Positions 1-8,652 of a stretch of DNA of 64,000 nt are shown one piece after another. Origin of the DNA: Solirubrobacterales bacterium (GTDB lineage Bacteria; Actinomycetota; Thermoleophilia; Solirubrobacterales; Thermoleophilaceae); assembly GCA_012718975.1 (NCBI GenBank), contig JAAYBF010000121.1, positions 1 to 64,000 of the forward strand, written 5' to 3'. The first letter of the stretch is position 1; each line of letters opens with the position of its first letter. The notes beneath the pieces were generated by a model. The model had not been told where the DNA came from. It saw nothing but the letters and a program-made list of their open reading frames with translations, and ran no database searches. A program made the position numbers and the translations under genes.

Positions 1-756
1 CCACAGGATCGCGTCGCGGTTGGTGACGAAGATCTTGCGGTCCAGCAGCGAGAGATCGATGATCGGCGGGATGAAGCCGTCGTCGAGCGAGCGCAGCCCC
101 TGCACCAGCTCGCCCTGGAGCGGCTCGGCGGCGACGATCGCCGTGTCGGGGTCGTGCTCCTTGAAGCGGCGGCCGTTGCCCATCAGCGTGCCGCCGGTGC
201 CGAGGCCGGCGACGAACGCCGCGACCTCGTCGAGCTCGTCGAGGATCTCGACCGCCGTGCCGTTGTAGTGGGCGTCGGGGTTGGCGCTGTTGCCGTACTG
301 GTAGGGCATGTAGTAGGACGCGTCGGACTCGGCCATCTCGAGCGCCTTGGCGACAGCCCCGTTGGAGCCCTGGTCACCGGGCGAGTAGACGATCTCGGCG
401 CCGTACATCGTCAGGAGCTGGGTCCGCTCCTCGGTCACGTTGTCGGGCATGACCACCTTGAGCGGGTAGCCCTTGCGGCGGCAGATCATCGCCAGCGAGA
501 TGCCGGTGTTGCCCGACGTCGGCTCGAGGATCGTCTGGCCCGGCGAGATCGCGCCGCGCGCCTCGGCGTCCTCGATCAGCCCGCGCGCGACGCGGTCCTT
601 GACCGAGCCGGTCGGGTTGTAGGACTCGAGCTTGGCGTAGATCCGCACGCCGGGCTTGGGCGACAGCCGCTTGAGCTCGACCAGCGGCGTGTTGCCGATC
701 GACTCGACGATGTCGCCGTAACGTCCTCCGCACGGCCGGTTTGCGATCCCCTCCAT
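1..756 (-). CDS. cysM: Cysteine synthase (CysM/CysK family), C-terminus beyond window
   Basis: PLP-dependent fold-type II enzyme that replaces the leaving group of an activated serine with sulfide or a protein thiocarboxylate. The first 252 codons are present and the gene runs off the left edge (family length about 310-320). N-terminal GDIVESIGNTPLVEL is typical. The PLP lysine lies in TGSVKDR and the substrate loop is EPTSGNTG. The ATG at 756 was chosen; GTG at 759 is the alternative. It is last in an operon behind a CysO-like carrier (43 bp gap) and a ThiF-rhodanese protein, which favours CysM, the CysO-thiocarboxylate-using enzyme, over CysK. That assignment is inferred from context. Confidence 0.88.
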   Translation of the reverse strand, partial: MEGIANRPCGGRYGDIVESIGNTPLVELKRLSPKPGVRIYAKLESYNPTGSVKDRVARGLIEDAEARGAISPGQTILEPTSGNTGISLAMICRRKGYPLKVVMPDNVTEERTQLLTMYGAEIVYSPGDQGSNGAVAKALEMAESDASYYMPYQYGNSANPDAHYNGTAVEILDELDEVAAFVAGLGTGGTLMGNGRRFKEHDPDTAIVAAEPLQGELVQGLRSLDDGFIPPIIDLSLLDRKIFVTNRDAILW

Positions 757-799
757 CACTTCAGAAAGTGTAGCGGGGTGGGCAAGCGCCGCCGGAGCG

Positions 800-1075
800 T
801 CAGCGTCCCCCGGCCATCGCCGGGAGGATCACGAGCGTGTCGTCGCCCTTGACGGCGGTGTCGAGCCCGTCGAGCACCCGGACGTCCTCGTCGTTGAGGT
901 AGACGTTGACGTAGCGGTTGAGCGAGCCGTCCTCGCCGAAGAGCTGGCCCTCGGTCGCCGGGTGCTGGGCGACCAGCGCGCGCAGCACCTCGCCGACGCT
1001 CGCGCCCTCCGCGGTCACCTCACGCTCGCCGCCGGTCGACGGCCGCAGGACGGGTGGGATCTTGATCGTGCTCAC
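800..1075 (-). CDS. cysO: CysO-like ubiquitin-fold sulfur carrier protein
   Basis: Small 91-aa MoaD/ThiS-fold protein whose C-terminal Gly-Gly is adenylated and converted to a thiocarboxylate, the sulfur donor for cysteine synthase. It resembles mycobacterial CysO over its length (IPPVLRPSTGG near the start, RYVNVYLNDEDVR in the middle, ILPAMAGG at the end). Unlike a mature carrier it carries one extra Arg after Gly-Gly, so a processing step would be needed before activation. GTG start at 1075, 10 bp after the ThiF-rhodanese stop. It is co-transcribed with its probable activating enzyme and client synthase. Confidence 0.85.
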   Translation of the reverse strand: MSTIKIPPVLRPSTGGEREVTAEGASVGEVLRALVAQHPATEGQLFGEDGSLNRYVNVYLNDEDVRVLDGLDTAVKGDDTLVILPAMAGGR

Positions 1076-1085
1076 GTGCTGAAAC

Positions 1086-2276
1086 CTAACCGGCGGCCGC
1101 GCAAAATGCCTCGTAATCCGGAAATACGCCCATCTCCTCGTCGGAGATCGACTCGGGGTCGCGCGAGCAGATCGGGCAGTCGGGGTCGCGGCGGACCTTG
1201 AGGTCGGTGAACGAGGTGCTGAGCGCCTCGTAGAGCAGCAGCCGGCCGATCAGCGGCTCGCCGGAGCCGGTGATGAGCTTGACGACCTCGATCGCCTGCA
1301 GCACGCCCATGATCCCGGGCAGCGCGCCGAGCACGCCGTTGGCGCCGCAGGAGGGCGCGAGCTCGGCGGGCGGCGGCGTCGGGTAGAGGCAGCGATAGCA
1401 GGGGCCCTCGTAGGGCGCGAAGACCGAGAGCTGGCCGTCGAAGCCGAGGATCGACGCCGACACGACGGGGATCTTCAGCCGCACGGTCGCGTCGTTGAGC
1501 AGGTAGCGGGTCGGGAAGTTGTCGACGCCGTCGACGATCACGTCGTAGCCGTCGATGATCTCCATGATGTTGGAGGCGTCGAGGCGGGTCTGGTACTTGA
1601 CGACGTTGACGTCGGCGTTGATGTCGTGGATCGCCTGCTCTGCGGAGTCGACCTTCGGCATCCCGATCCGCGCCTCGGAGTGCGCGACCTGGCGCTGGAG
1701 GTTGGAGAGGTCGACGACGTCGTCGTCGACGATGCCGAGCGTGCCGACGCCGGCGGCGGCGAGGTAGAGCGCGGTCGGCGAGCCGAGGCCGCCGGCGCCG
1801 AGCAGCAGGACCTTCGCGTCGAGGAGCTTGAGCTGGCCCTCGAGGCCGATCTCGGGGACGAGCAGGTGGCGCGAGTAGCGCTCGCGCTGCTCGCTGGTCA
1901 GGCGGCGCGGGACCTCGACGTCGTAGCCGCGGTCCTTCCAGAGGGTGATGCCGCCGATCATCGACTCGGCGCGCTCGTAGCCGAGGTCCTCGATCAGCGT
2001 CTTGGCGGCGAGCGCCGAGCGGTTGCCGGCGGCGCAGTAGAGGATCACGCGCTTGGAGCGGTCGCCGACCGCCCCCTCGATCCGCTGCTCGAGGTGGCCG
2101 CGCGGGACGTGGACGGCGCCCGGCAGGTGGGCCTCCTCGAACTCGTGCTGCTCGCGCACGTCGACGAGCACGACCTCGTCGCGATGGCCGTTGCCGAGCA
2201 CGTCGGCGACGTCGCGCGGGTCGACCTCGACGATCTGCTCCTTGGCCTTCTTGATCAGCTCGGCGCCGCTGGGCAT
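1086..2276 (-). CDS. Rhodanese-ThiF fusion: sulfur-carrier adenylyltransferase/sulfurtransferase (MoeZ-like, reversed domain order)
   Basis: 396-aa enzyme expected to adenylate the C-terminus of CysO-like carriers and load sulfur on it. Residues ~15-125 form a rhodanese domain with an active-site loop starting CAAGNRS. Residues ~130-390 form an E1-like ThiF/MoeB domain with GAGGLGSP, LSNLQRQ and zinc-ligand pairs CYRC and CPIC. In MoeZ/MOCS3 proteins the rhodanese domain is C-terminal; here it is N-terminal. The ATG at 2276 follows AGGAG at good spacing, and sequence further upstream in the same frame is out-of-frame noise. First gene of the cysteine operon. Confidence 0.9.
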   Translation of the reverse strand: MPSGAELIKKAKEQIVEVDPRDVADVLGNGHRDEVVLVDVREQHEFEEAHLPGAVHVPRGHLEQRIEGAVGDRSKRVILYCAAGNRSALAAKTLIEDLGYERAESMIGGITLWKDRGYDVEVPRRLTSEQRERYSRHLLVPEIGLEGQLKLLDAKVLLLGAGGLGSPTALYLAAAGVGTLGIVDDDVVDLSNLQRQVAHSEARIGMPKVDSAEQAIHDINADVNVVKYQTRLDASNIMEIIDGYDVIVDGVDNFPTRYLLNDATVRLKIPVVSASILGFDGQLSVFAPYEGPCYRCLYPTPPPAELAPSCGANGVLGALPGIMGVLQAIEVVKLITGSGEPLIGRLLLYEALSTSFTDLKVRRDPDCPICSRDPESISDEEMGVFPDYEAFCAAAG

Positions 2277-2338
2277 TGGCGAAAACTCCTGAAAGTCGGT
2301 CTGGTCTCGACCAATTCTACCCGACCCCCGAAAAGCGG

Positions 2339-2365
2339 CCGGGGCGCCCTCGGCGGACGCCCCGG
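2339..2365. other. GC-rich hairpin in the divergent promoter region
   Basis: Arms CCGGGGCG (2339-2346) and CGCCCCGG (2358-2365) with an 11-nt loop lie between the divergent ThiF-rhodanese and histidine kinase genes. No T-run follows. It could be an operator or a leader structure; function is unknown. Confidence 0.35.
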
Positions 2366-2454
2366 AACCTAACCCAGACACTGCTGCGGAAGCCCCGGCG
2401 CCGTGCGTCCAAGGCTTCTCGACGGAATTGTCGGCGAGGGCGGCCGCTGCCGAT

Positions 2455-2472
2455 ATGGGGTCTGGACCCCAT
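2455..2472. promoter_or_regulatory. Inverted repeat over the histidine kinase start codon
   Basis: ATGGGGTC and GACCCCAT are separated by two bases, and the first ATG is the proposed start codon. It could be an operator or a translation-blocking hairpin. No regulator is known. Confidence 0.35.
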
Positions 2473-3468
2473 CTTCGCCCGACCTTGCCCCGACCCCGCC
2501 TCAAGCGCCGCGACGACTCCCTGATCGGACAGGTGGTCGCCGCGAACGTCGTGCTGGTCGTGCTGACCCTGCTCGCCGCGACCGTCGGCGCGCGGATCGA
2601 CGGCTCGGTGTGGGACGAGCCGCGCCAGTTCGCGGTCCTCGCGCTCGCGATCGTGCTCACCCTCTGCGTCAACCTCTGGATGCTCCAGCGCCGCTTCGAC
2701 CCGCTCGAGCGGCTCGTCGAGCGGATGGAGCGGTTCGACCCGGCCCGCGACCGGGCGCCCGACCTCGGCGGCGACCACGTCACCGAGGTCGACCGCCTCG
2801 GGGCGTCGTTCCAGCGGCTGCTCGACCGCATCGACGACGAGCGCCGCCGCACCGGGAGGCTCGTCCTGCGCGGCCAGGAGGAGGAGCGCCGGCGCGTCGC
2901 GCGCGACCTCCACGACGAGGTCAACCAGGCGCTCACCGGCGTCCTGCTGCGGCTCGAGGCGCTCGCCCAGGACGTCCCCGCCGACGAACGGCCGCGGGTC
3001 GACGAGATCAAGGCGCTGACCGGCACGGCGATGGACGAGCTGCTGCGCCTCGCGCGCCAGCTGCGCCCGTCCGCGCTCGACGACCACGGCCTCGCCCCCG
3101 CCCTCGACGCCCAGCTGCGCGTCTTCGCCGAGCGGACCGGCGCATCCGCGGAGCTCGCCGTCGACGGCGCCGTCGACGGGCTCGACGAGGAGACCCAGGT
3201 CGTCGTCTACCGGACCGCCCAGGAGGCGCTCTCCAACGCCGCCCGCCACGCCCACCCCGGCCGCGTCGAGGTGCGGCTGCGCGGCGGTGCCGACGGCGCG
3301 GTCGAGCTGCGCGTGCGCGACGACGGCGAGGGGTTCGATCCGCTCGCGACCGGCGGCGGGCTCGGGCTCGACGGGATGGCGGAGCGGGCGCGGCTCGCGG
3401 GCGGCAGCCTCGAGCTGCGCAGCGCCCGCGGCGCCGGCACCGAGCTGACGCTGAGGCTGCCGGCGTGA
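2455..3468 (+). CDS. Sensor histidine kinase (HisKA_3/DegS-NarX type)
   Basis: Membrane sensor kinase of about 337 aa. Two predicted membrane spans (about residues 20-42 and 58-78) are followed by a HAMP-like linker, a dimerisation helix with phospho-acceptor His in RDLHDEVNQ, and a GHKL ATPase with an N-box (EALSNAARHA) and DDGEGFDP. The short loop between the spans suggests it senses within or at the membrane. The ATG at 2455 sits inside a near-perfect inverted repeat; TTG at 2428 is an alternative start. The stop overlaps the response regulator start (GTGA), so the two form a two-component pair. Confidence 0.88.
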   Translation: MGSGPHLRPTLPRPRLKRRDDSLIGQVVAANVVLVVLTLLAATVGARIDGSVWDEPRQFAVLALAIVLTLCVNLWMLQRRFDPLERLVERMERFDPARDRAPDLGGDHVTEVDRLGASFQRLLDRIDDERRRTGRLVLRGQEEERRRVARDLHDEVNQALTGVLLRLEALAQDVPADERPRVDEIKALTGTAMDELLRLARQLRPSALDDHGLAPALDAQLRVFAERTGASAELAVDGAVDGLDEETQVVVYRTAQEALSNAARHAHPGRVEVRLRGGADGAVELRVRDDGEGFDPLATGGGLGLDGMAERARLAGGSLELRSARGAGTELTLRLPA

Positions 3469-4118
3469 CCGGCGCCGGCCGCTCGATCGGGGTGCTGGTG
3501 GCCGACGACCACGGCGTCGTCCGCTCCGGGCTGGCGATGCTGATCGAGCGCCAGGCCGACATGGCGGTCGTCGGCGAGGCCCCGGACGGGATCGCCGCCG
3601 TCGAGCGGGCGCTCGCCGACCGGCCCGACGTCGCCGTCCTCGACGTGTCGATGCCCGGCTTGACCGGCCCGCAGGCCGCCCGCCAGATCCACGCCCACGA
3701 CGACTCGATCGCGCTGCTGATGCTCTCGATGCACGAGGACGAGCGCTACTTCTTCGAGGCGCTCGACGCCGGCGCGCTCGGCTACGTGCCCAAGCGCGCC
3801 GCCGACGCCGACCTGATCGACGCGATCCGCACCGTCGCCGGCGGCCGCACGTTCGTCTCCTCCGCCACCCAGGGCACGCTGATGCGCCGCTGGCTGGAGT
3901 CCGGGCCCGGCGACCGCCGCGAGGAGCTGACCGCGCGCGAGCTGGAGGTCGTCAAGCTGATCGCCGAGGCGCGCACCAACCGCCAGATCGCCGAGGCGCT
4001 CCACGTCTCGGAGAAGACCGTCGAGTCCCACCGCGCCAACGTCCTCGCCAAGCTCGGCATGCGCGACCGCGTCGAGCTCGCCCGCTACGCCATCCGCAGA
4101 GGACTCGTGGAGCCGTAG
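3465..4118 (+). CDS. Response regulator, NarL/LuxR family
   Basis: 217-aa DNA-binding response regulator, the partner of the kinase just upstream. The receiver domain (about 6-125) has the acidic pair in VADDHG, the phospho-acceptor Asp in AVLDVSMPG and a Lys in YVPKRA. The C-terminal LuxR helix-turn-helix reads LTARELEVVKLIAEARTNRQ and continues with IAEALHVSEKTVESH. GTG start at 3465 within the GTGA overlap with the kinase stop. The regulon is unknown; the next gene is an SCO1/SenC copper chaperone on the same strand, a possible but unproven target. Confidence 0.92.
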   Translation: MTGAGRSIGVLVADDHGVVRSGLAMLIERQADMAVVGEAPDGIAAVERALADRPDVAVLDVSMPGLTGPQAARQIHAHDDSIALLMLSMHEDERYFFEALDAGALGYVPKRAADADLIDAIRTVAGGRTFVSSATQGTLMRRWLESGPGDRREELTARELEVVKLIAEARTNRQIAEALHVSEKTVESHRANVLAKLGMRDRVELARYAIRRGLVEP

Positions 4119-4207
4119 GCGGGCCCCTGCCATTGTCATCGGCCCCTCGCGGGCTGGCGCCCGCCACGGGGCCTGCTTCCTCGGCAGGGAACCGCCTACG
4201 GCTCCAC
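4107..4207 (+). ncRNA. Structured intergenic element, copy 1 (long branched hairpin at a stop codon)
   Basis: A perfect 16-bp inverted repeat (4107-4122 with 4192-4207) begins over the last codons and TAG of the response regulator. Inside are CCCTGCC/GGCAGGG, GGCCCC (4141-4146)/GGGGCC (4168-4173) and GCGGGC/GCCCGC stems. The core GCCACGGGGCCTGCTTCCT recurs in almost the same form at 49257-49275, in another long hairpin that starts at a stop codon. It may act as a terminator or a structured RNA; no known family is recognised. Confidence 0.55.
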
Positions 4208-4213
4208 GCCAGC

Positions 4214-4219
4214 TAGCCT
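4214..4219 (+). promoter_or_regulatory. -10 box TAGCCT, leaderless type
   Basis: Ends 8 nt before the GTG at 4228, with no room for a ribosome binding site. Implies a leaderless SCO1-like mRNA and favours GTG 4228 over ATG 4231. Confidence 0.5.
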
Positions 4220-4227
4220 CCGGGGCC

Positions 4228-4836
4228 GTGATGAACCCGCGGATCGTGATCGCGCTGGTGATCGTGGCCGCCGCGGCGTTCGGGGCGGTGGCGCTCGCGG
4301 CGACCGACGCCGCGCGGGAGGGCGAGCCGGTCGCCGACGGCGACCGCTTCGCCGGCGCGACGATGCCCCCCGACGTCCCGGCGCCGCGGATCGACCTGTC
4401 CGACCAGGACGGCCAGACCGTCCGGATGGCCGACCTGCGCGGCGAGCCGGTGATCGTCACCTTCCTCTACACCAGCTGCGAGGACACCTGCCCGACCCAG
4501 GCCCAGCAGGTCAAGGGCGCGCTCAACGAGCTCGGCCGCGACGTGCCGGCGCTCGCGATCTCCGTCGACCCCGACAACGACACCGCCCAGAGCGCGCGCG
4601 GCTTCCTCGCCGACCAGCGGATGACCGGGCGGATGCGCTTCGTCCTCGGCGACCGCGGCGAGCTTGAGCGGATCTGGCGCGGGTTCGGCGTCCAGCCCCA
4701 GCTCGACGACCTCGACCACACCGCGCGGATCGTGATCGTGGACGGCCGCGGCGTCCAGCGCGTCGGCTTCCCGCTCGGCGAGGTCACCCCCGAGCGGCTG
4801 GCCCACGACGTCCGCCTGCTGGCCGCCGGCCGCTGA
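4228..4836 (+). CDS. SCO1/SenC-family copper chaperone
   Basis: 202-aa membrane-anchored thioredoxin-fold protein for cytochrome c oxidase CuA assembly or extracytoplasmic thiol reduction. One N-terminal membrane anchor (about residues 5-26) precedes the domain. The copper ligands are present: Cys84 and Cys88 in TSCEDTC and His164 in LDHTARIV. GTG 4228 was chosen because a -10-like box lies 8 nt upstream; ATG 4231 is possible. No oxidase genes are nearby, so its client is elsewhere. Confidence 0.9.
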   Translation: MMNPRIVIALVIVAAAAFGAVALAATDAAREGEPVADGDRFAGATMPPDVPAPRIDLSDQDGQTVRMADLRGEPVIVTFLYTSCEDTCPTQAQQVKGALNELGRDVPALAISVDPDNDTAQSARGFLADQRMTGRMRFVLGDRGELERIWRGFGVQPQLDDLDHTARIVIVDGRGVQRVGFPLGEVTPERLAHDVRLLAAGR

Positions 4837-4865
4837 CGCGACACCGCCCGCGGCCGCCGCCTGGG

Positions 4866-4890
4866 TATCCTCAGAGGTCGCCCTAAGGGC
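4866..4890 (+). promoter_or_regulatory. sufC operon promoter/operator candidate
   Basis: TATCCT (about 4866-4871) is a plausible -10 box, followed by the palindrome GCCCTAAGGGC (4880-4890), 57 nt or more before sufC. The core CGCCCTAAG also occurs upstream of the distant sufB (14438-14451), suggesting a shared regulator. No regulator gene is visible. Confidence 0.4.
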
Positions 4891-4946
4891 AGCCGAACAT
4901 CCCAGGGCCGCCGAACCCCCGACCAGCCACGGAGACCGCCCACCGC

Positions 4947-5691
<745 letters not shown>

Positions 5692-5702
<11 letters not shown>

Positions 5703-7011
5703 CTCCGCAGACTGGCTCGCCGACGCCCGCCAGGCCGCGCTCGAGGCCTACGAGGCCGAGCCGGTCCCGACCTGGCGCCGCTCCGGCTTCTGGACCACCT
5801 CGCTGCGCAACCTCGACGTCGACGCGCTCGAGCCGCGCCGCTACGAGGCCGTCGCCGACGCCGCCGAACTGCCCGCGGTCGTCCGCGACGCGCTCGACGA
5901 CGAGCCCGGCGCGCTGATCGTCCAGCGCGGCGGATCGACGGTCCACCTCCGCGTCGACGACGACCTGGCCGCCCAGGGCGTCGTCGTGTGCTCGCTCGAG
6001 CAGGCGGTCGCCGACCACGGCGACCTCGTCCGCGAGTGGTACATGCGCCGGCTGTCGGAGACCGAGGGCAAGTTCCCCGCCGCGACCGCCGCGTTCTGGA
6101 CCGGCGGGGTGTTCGTCCACGTGCCCAAGAACGTGCGGGTCGAGAGGCCGATCCAGTCGGTCTACGTGATCGACGAGCCCGGCACCGCCCAGTACGCCCA
6201 CACGCTCGCGGTCGTCGGCGAGCACGCCGAGTGCGCGATCCGCGAGTACTGCCTCGGCGACGACATCGACGGCCAGGCGCTGCACGCCGGGGCGTTCGAG
6301 CTCTACGCCCGCCCGGGCGCGAAGGCGAAGGTCGCCCACTTCCAGGACTGGGGCCGCGGCGAGATCTACGACATCTCGACCAAGCGGGTCGAGATCGCCC
6401 GCGACGCGCACGTCAGCTGGGTCCCGGTCCACCTCGGCGGCCGCCTGACCAAGCAGACGCTCGACATCGTCACCGCCGAGCCGGGCTCGGACATGCGCCA
6501 CACCGGCCTGTACTTCACCGAGCGTGACGAGCACCTCGACCTGTTCACGACCGACCTCCACGAGGCCGGCCACACCACCGGCGACACGGTCTGGAAGGGT
6601 GCGCTGACCGGCGAGTCGCGCGCGTCCTACGAGGGCCTGATCGAGATCGTCGAGAACGCGCAGGAGAGCCACACCTACCTGCAGACCCACCAGATGCTGC
6701 TCTCGCAGAAGGCCAAGGGCGACGCGATCCCGTCGCTGATCGTCAAGACCGACAGCGTCTCGGCCTCGCACGGCGGCACCGTCGGCGAGCTCGACGAGGA
6801 GCAGATCTTCTACATGATGAGCCGCGGCATCCCGCGCATCGAGGCGGTCCGCACGCTCGTCGAGGGCTACTTCGAGGAGGTCGTCCAGCGCCTCGACGAC
6901 CCCGGGCTCGAGGCGCTCGTGCGGCGCCGGATCGGCGAGAAGCTGCTCGCCGCCGAGGACCAGGTGCGCGAGTTCGTCGGACACCGCGCGGGAGCGGCGC
7001 AGGAGGCCTGA
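5692..7011 (+). CDS. sufD: Fe-S cluster assembly protein SufD
   Basis: 439-aa beta-helix scaffold subunit that forms SufBC2D. The C-terminal half is typical (TNVKTDSVSASHGGTVGELD-like segment, EQIFYMMSRGIPR). The N-terminal part starts like SufD proteins, with WRRSGFWTTSLRNLD. The ATG at 5692 lies inside the sufC end, indicating translational coupling. The last codon region carries AGGAGG, which would serve the next gene. Confidence 0.95.
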
Positions 7012-8264
7012 CGATCGCCGCTCACCCCTCCCCCGCCGCCAAGCCGCTCTCCGCCGTCCGGGCCGACTTCCCGATCCTCCGCCGCGAGCGCGACGGCCGG
7101 CCGATCGCCTACCTCGACTCGGCCGCGACATCGCAGAAGCCCGAGTCGGTGATCGAGGCGGTCGACTCCTACTACCGCCACTCCAACGCCAACGTCCACC
7201 GCGGCGTCTACGGCCTCGCCCAGGAGGCGACCGACCTCTTCGAGGGAGCCCGCGAGCGGATCGCGGCGTTCGCCGGCGGCGAGACCGACACGACGATCTT
7301 CACCCGCAACGCGACCGAGGCGATCAACCTCGTCGCCTACGCCTGGGGGCGGTCGGCGGTCGGGCCCGACGACGCGGTGCTGATCACCCACATGGAGCAC
7401 CACTCCAACATCGTGCCGTGGCAGATCCTCTGCCAGGAGCGCGGCGCGCGGCTGCGCTACCTGTCGGTGACCGAGGACGGCCGGCTGTCGCTCGACGAGC
7501 TCGACGCGGCGCTCTCCGACGGGCGCGTCAAGCTCGTCGCGGTCGCGCACGTCTCCAACGTGCTCGGGACGATCAACCCGGTCGCCGAGATCGTCGCCCG
7601 CGCCCGCGCCGCCGGCGCGGCGACGCTGGTCGACGGCTCGCAGGCGGTGCCGCAGATGCCCGTCGACGTCGGGGCGATCGACGCCGACTTCTATGTCTGG
7701 ACCGGCCACAAGGCGCTCGGCCCGACCGGGATCGGCGTCCTGCACGGCCGCCGCGCGCTGCTCGAGTCGATGCCGCCGTTCCTCGGTGGCGGCGACATGA
7801 TCGCCTCGGTCGGGTTCGAGTCCTCGACCTGGAACGACCTGCCGTGGAAGTTCGAGGCCGGGACGTCCCCGATCGCCGAGGCGGTCGGACTCGGCGCGGC
7901 GATCGACTACCTGTCCGCGATCGGCATGGACGCGGTGCGCGCCCACGAGCGCGAGCTGACCGCCTACGCGCTCGACCGGCTCGAGGAGGTCGAGGGGGTG
8001 CGGGCGTTCGGCCCGGTCGACCCCGACGGCCGCGGCGGCGTGGTGTCGCTCGAGCTGGCCGGCATCCACCCCCACGACCTCGCCGAGATCTGCGACCGCG
8101 AGCACGTCTGCATCCGCGCCGGCCACCACTGCGCGCAGCCGCTGATGCGCGAGATGGGCGTGCCGGCGACCGCCCGCGCCAGCTTCCACGTGTACAACAC
8201 CCACGACGACGTCGACCGGCTGATCGCCGCGCTGCAGACCGCGCGGGAGGTGTTCGCGCTCTGA
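7008..8264 (+). CDS. sufS: Cysteine desulfurase SufS, apparent non-canonical (CTG) start
   Basis: PLP enzyme of about 418 aa that removes sulfur from cysteine for Fe-S assembly. The PLP Lys is in WTGHKALGP (about residue 235) and the catalytic Cys in RAGHHCAQP (about 375). Conserved N-terminal sequence (SAVRADFPIL, IAYLDSAATSQKP) lies upstream of the first in-frame ATG, GTG or TTG, which is GTG 7149. Between that and sufD no usual start exists. CTG at 7008 forms a CTGA overlap with the sufD stop; ACG 7011 or ATC 7014 would sit better behind AGGAGG (7001-7006). The start is therefore uncertain. Confidence 0.93.
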   Translation: MTIAAHPSPAAKPLSAVRADFPILRRERDGRPIAYLDSAATSQKPESVIEAVDSYYRHSNANVHRGVYGLAQEATDLFEGARERIAAFAGGETDTTIFTRNATEAINLVAYAWGRSAVGPDDAVLITHMEHHSNIVPWQILCQERGARLRYLSVTEDGRLSLDELDAALSDGRVKLVAVAHVSNVLGTINPVAEIVARARAAGAATLVDGSQAVPQMPVDVGAIDADFYVWTGHKALGPTGIGVLHGRRALLESMPPFLGGGDMIASVGFESSTWNDLPWKFEAGTSPIAEAVGLGAAIDYLSAIGMDAVRAHERELTAYALDRLEEVEGVRAFGPVDPDGRGGVVSLELAGIHPHDLAEICDREHVCIRAGHHCAQPLMREMGVPATARASFHVYNTHDDVDRLIAALQTAREVFAL

Positions 8265-8647
8265 TGGACGCCCTCTACCGCGACTACATCCTCGACCACT
8301 ACAAGAACCCACGCAACTTCGGCGAGCTGGACCCGCACGACCGCGAGTGGCTCGACCACAACCCGCTCTGCGGCGATGAGCTGGGCGTCCACCTGGTCGT
8401 CGACGAGGACGGCACGATCTCCGATCTGCGCTTCCACGGCCAGGGCTGCGCGATCTCGCAGGCGTCGGCGTCGATCGCCAGCGAGGAGCTGATCGGCCGC
8501 AAGATCGACGAGATCGGCGAGCTGAGCGCCGACTGGCTGATCGACCTGCTCGGCATCGAGATCTCCCCCACCCGCCGCAAGTGCGCGCTGCTGAGCCTGA
8601 AGGTGATGCGCGGCGCGGCGACCGGCGACGCCTCCTGGCCGGAGTAG
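8264..8647 (+). CDS. sufU: SufU zinc-dependent sulfur acceptor
   Basis: 127-aa IscU-fold protein that takes persulfide sulfur from SufS. Three conserved Cys are visible: Cys36 (NPLCGDE), Cys62 (GQGCAIS) and Cys107 (RRKCALL), with Asp38 as fourth zinc ligand. Starts at ATG 8264, overlapping the sufS stop by one base (TGATG). As the SufU type it is expected to act as a sulfur relay rather than a scaffold. Confidence 0.95.
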   Translation: MDALYRDYILDHYKNPRNFGELDPHDREWLDHNPLCGDELGVHLVVDEDGTISDLRFHGQGCAISQASASIASEELIGRKIDEIGELSADWLIDLLGIEISPTRRKCALLSLKVMRGAATGDASWPE

Positions 8648-8652
8648 CGCGC

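Noticed and set aside
4107..4207. A tRNA or tmRNA in the structured element
   Set aside because: No anticodon arm, TPsiC-like loop or CCA end fits the fold.
7149..8264. Annotating sufS from GTG 7149
   Set aside because: It would remove conserved N-terminal SufS residues encoded just upstream.
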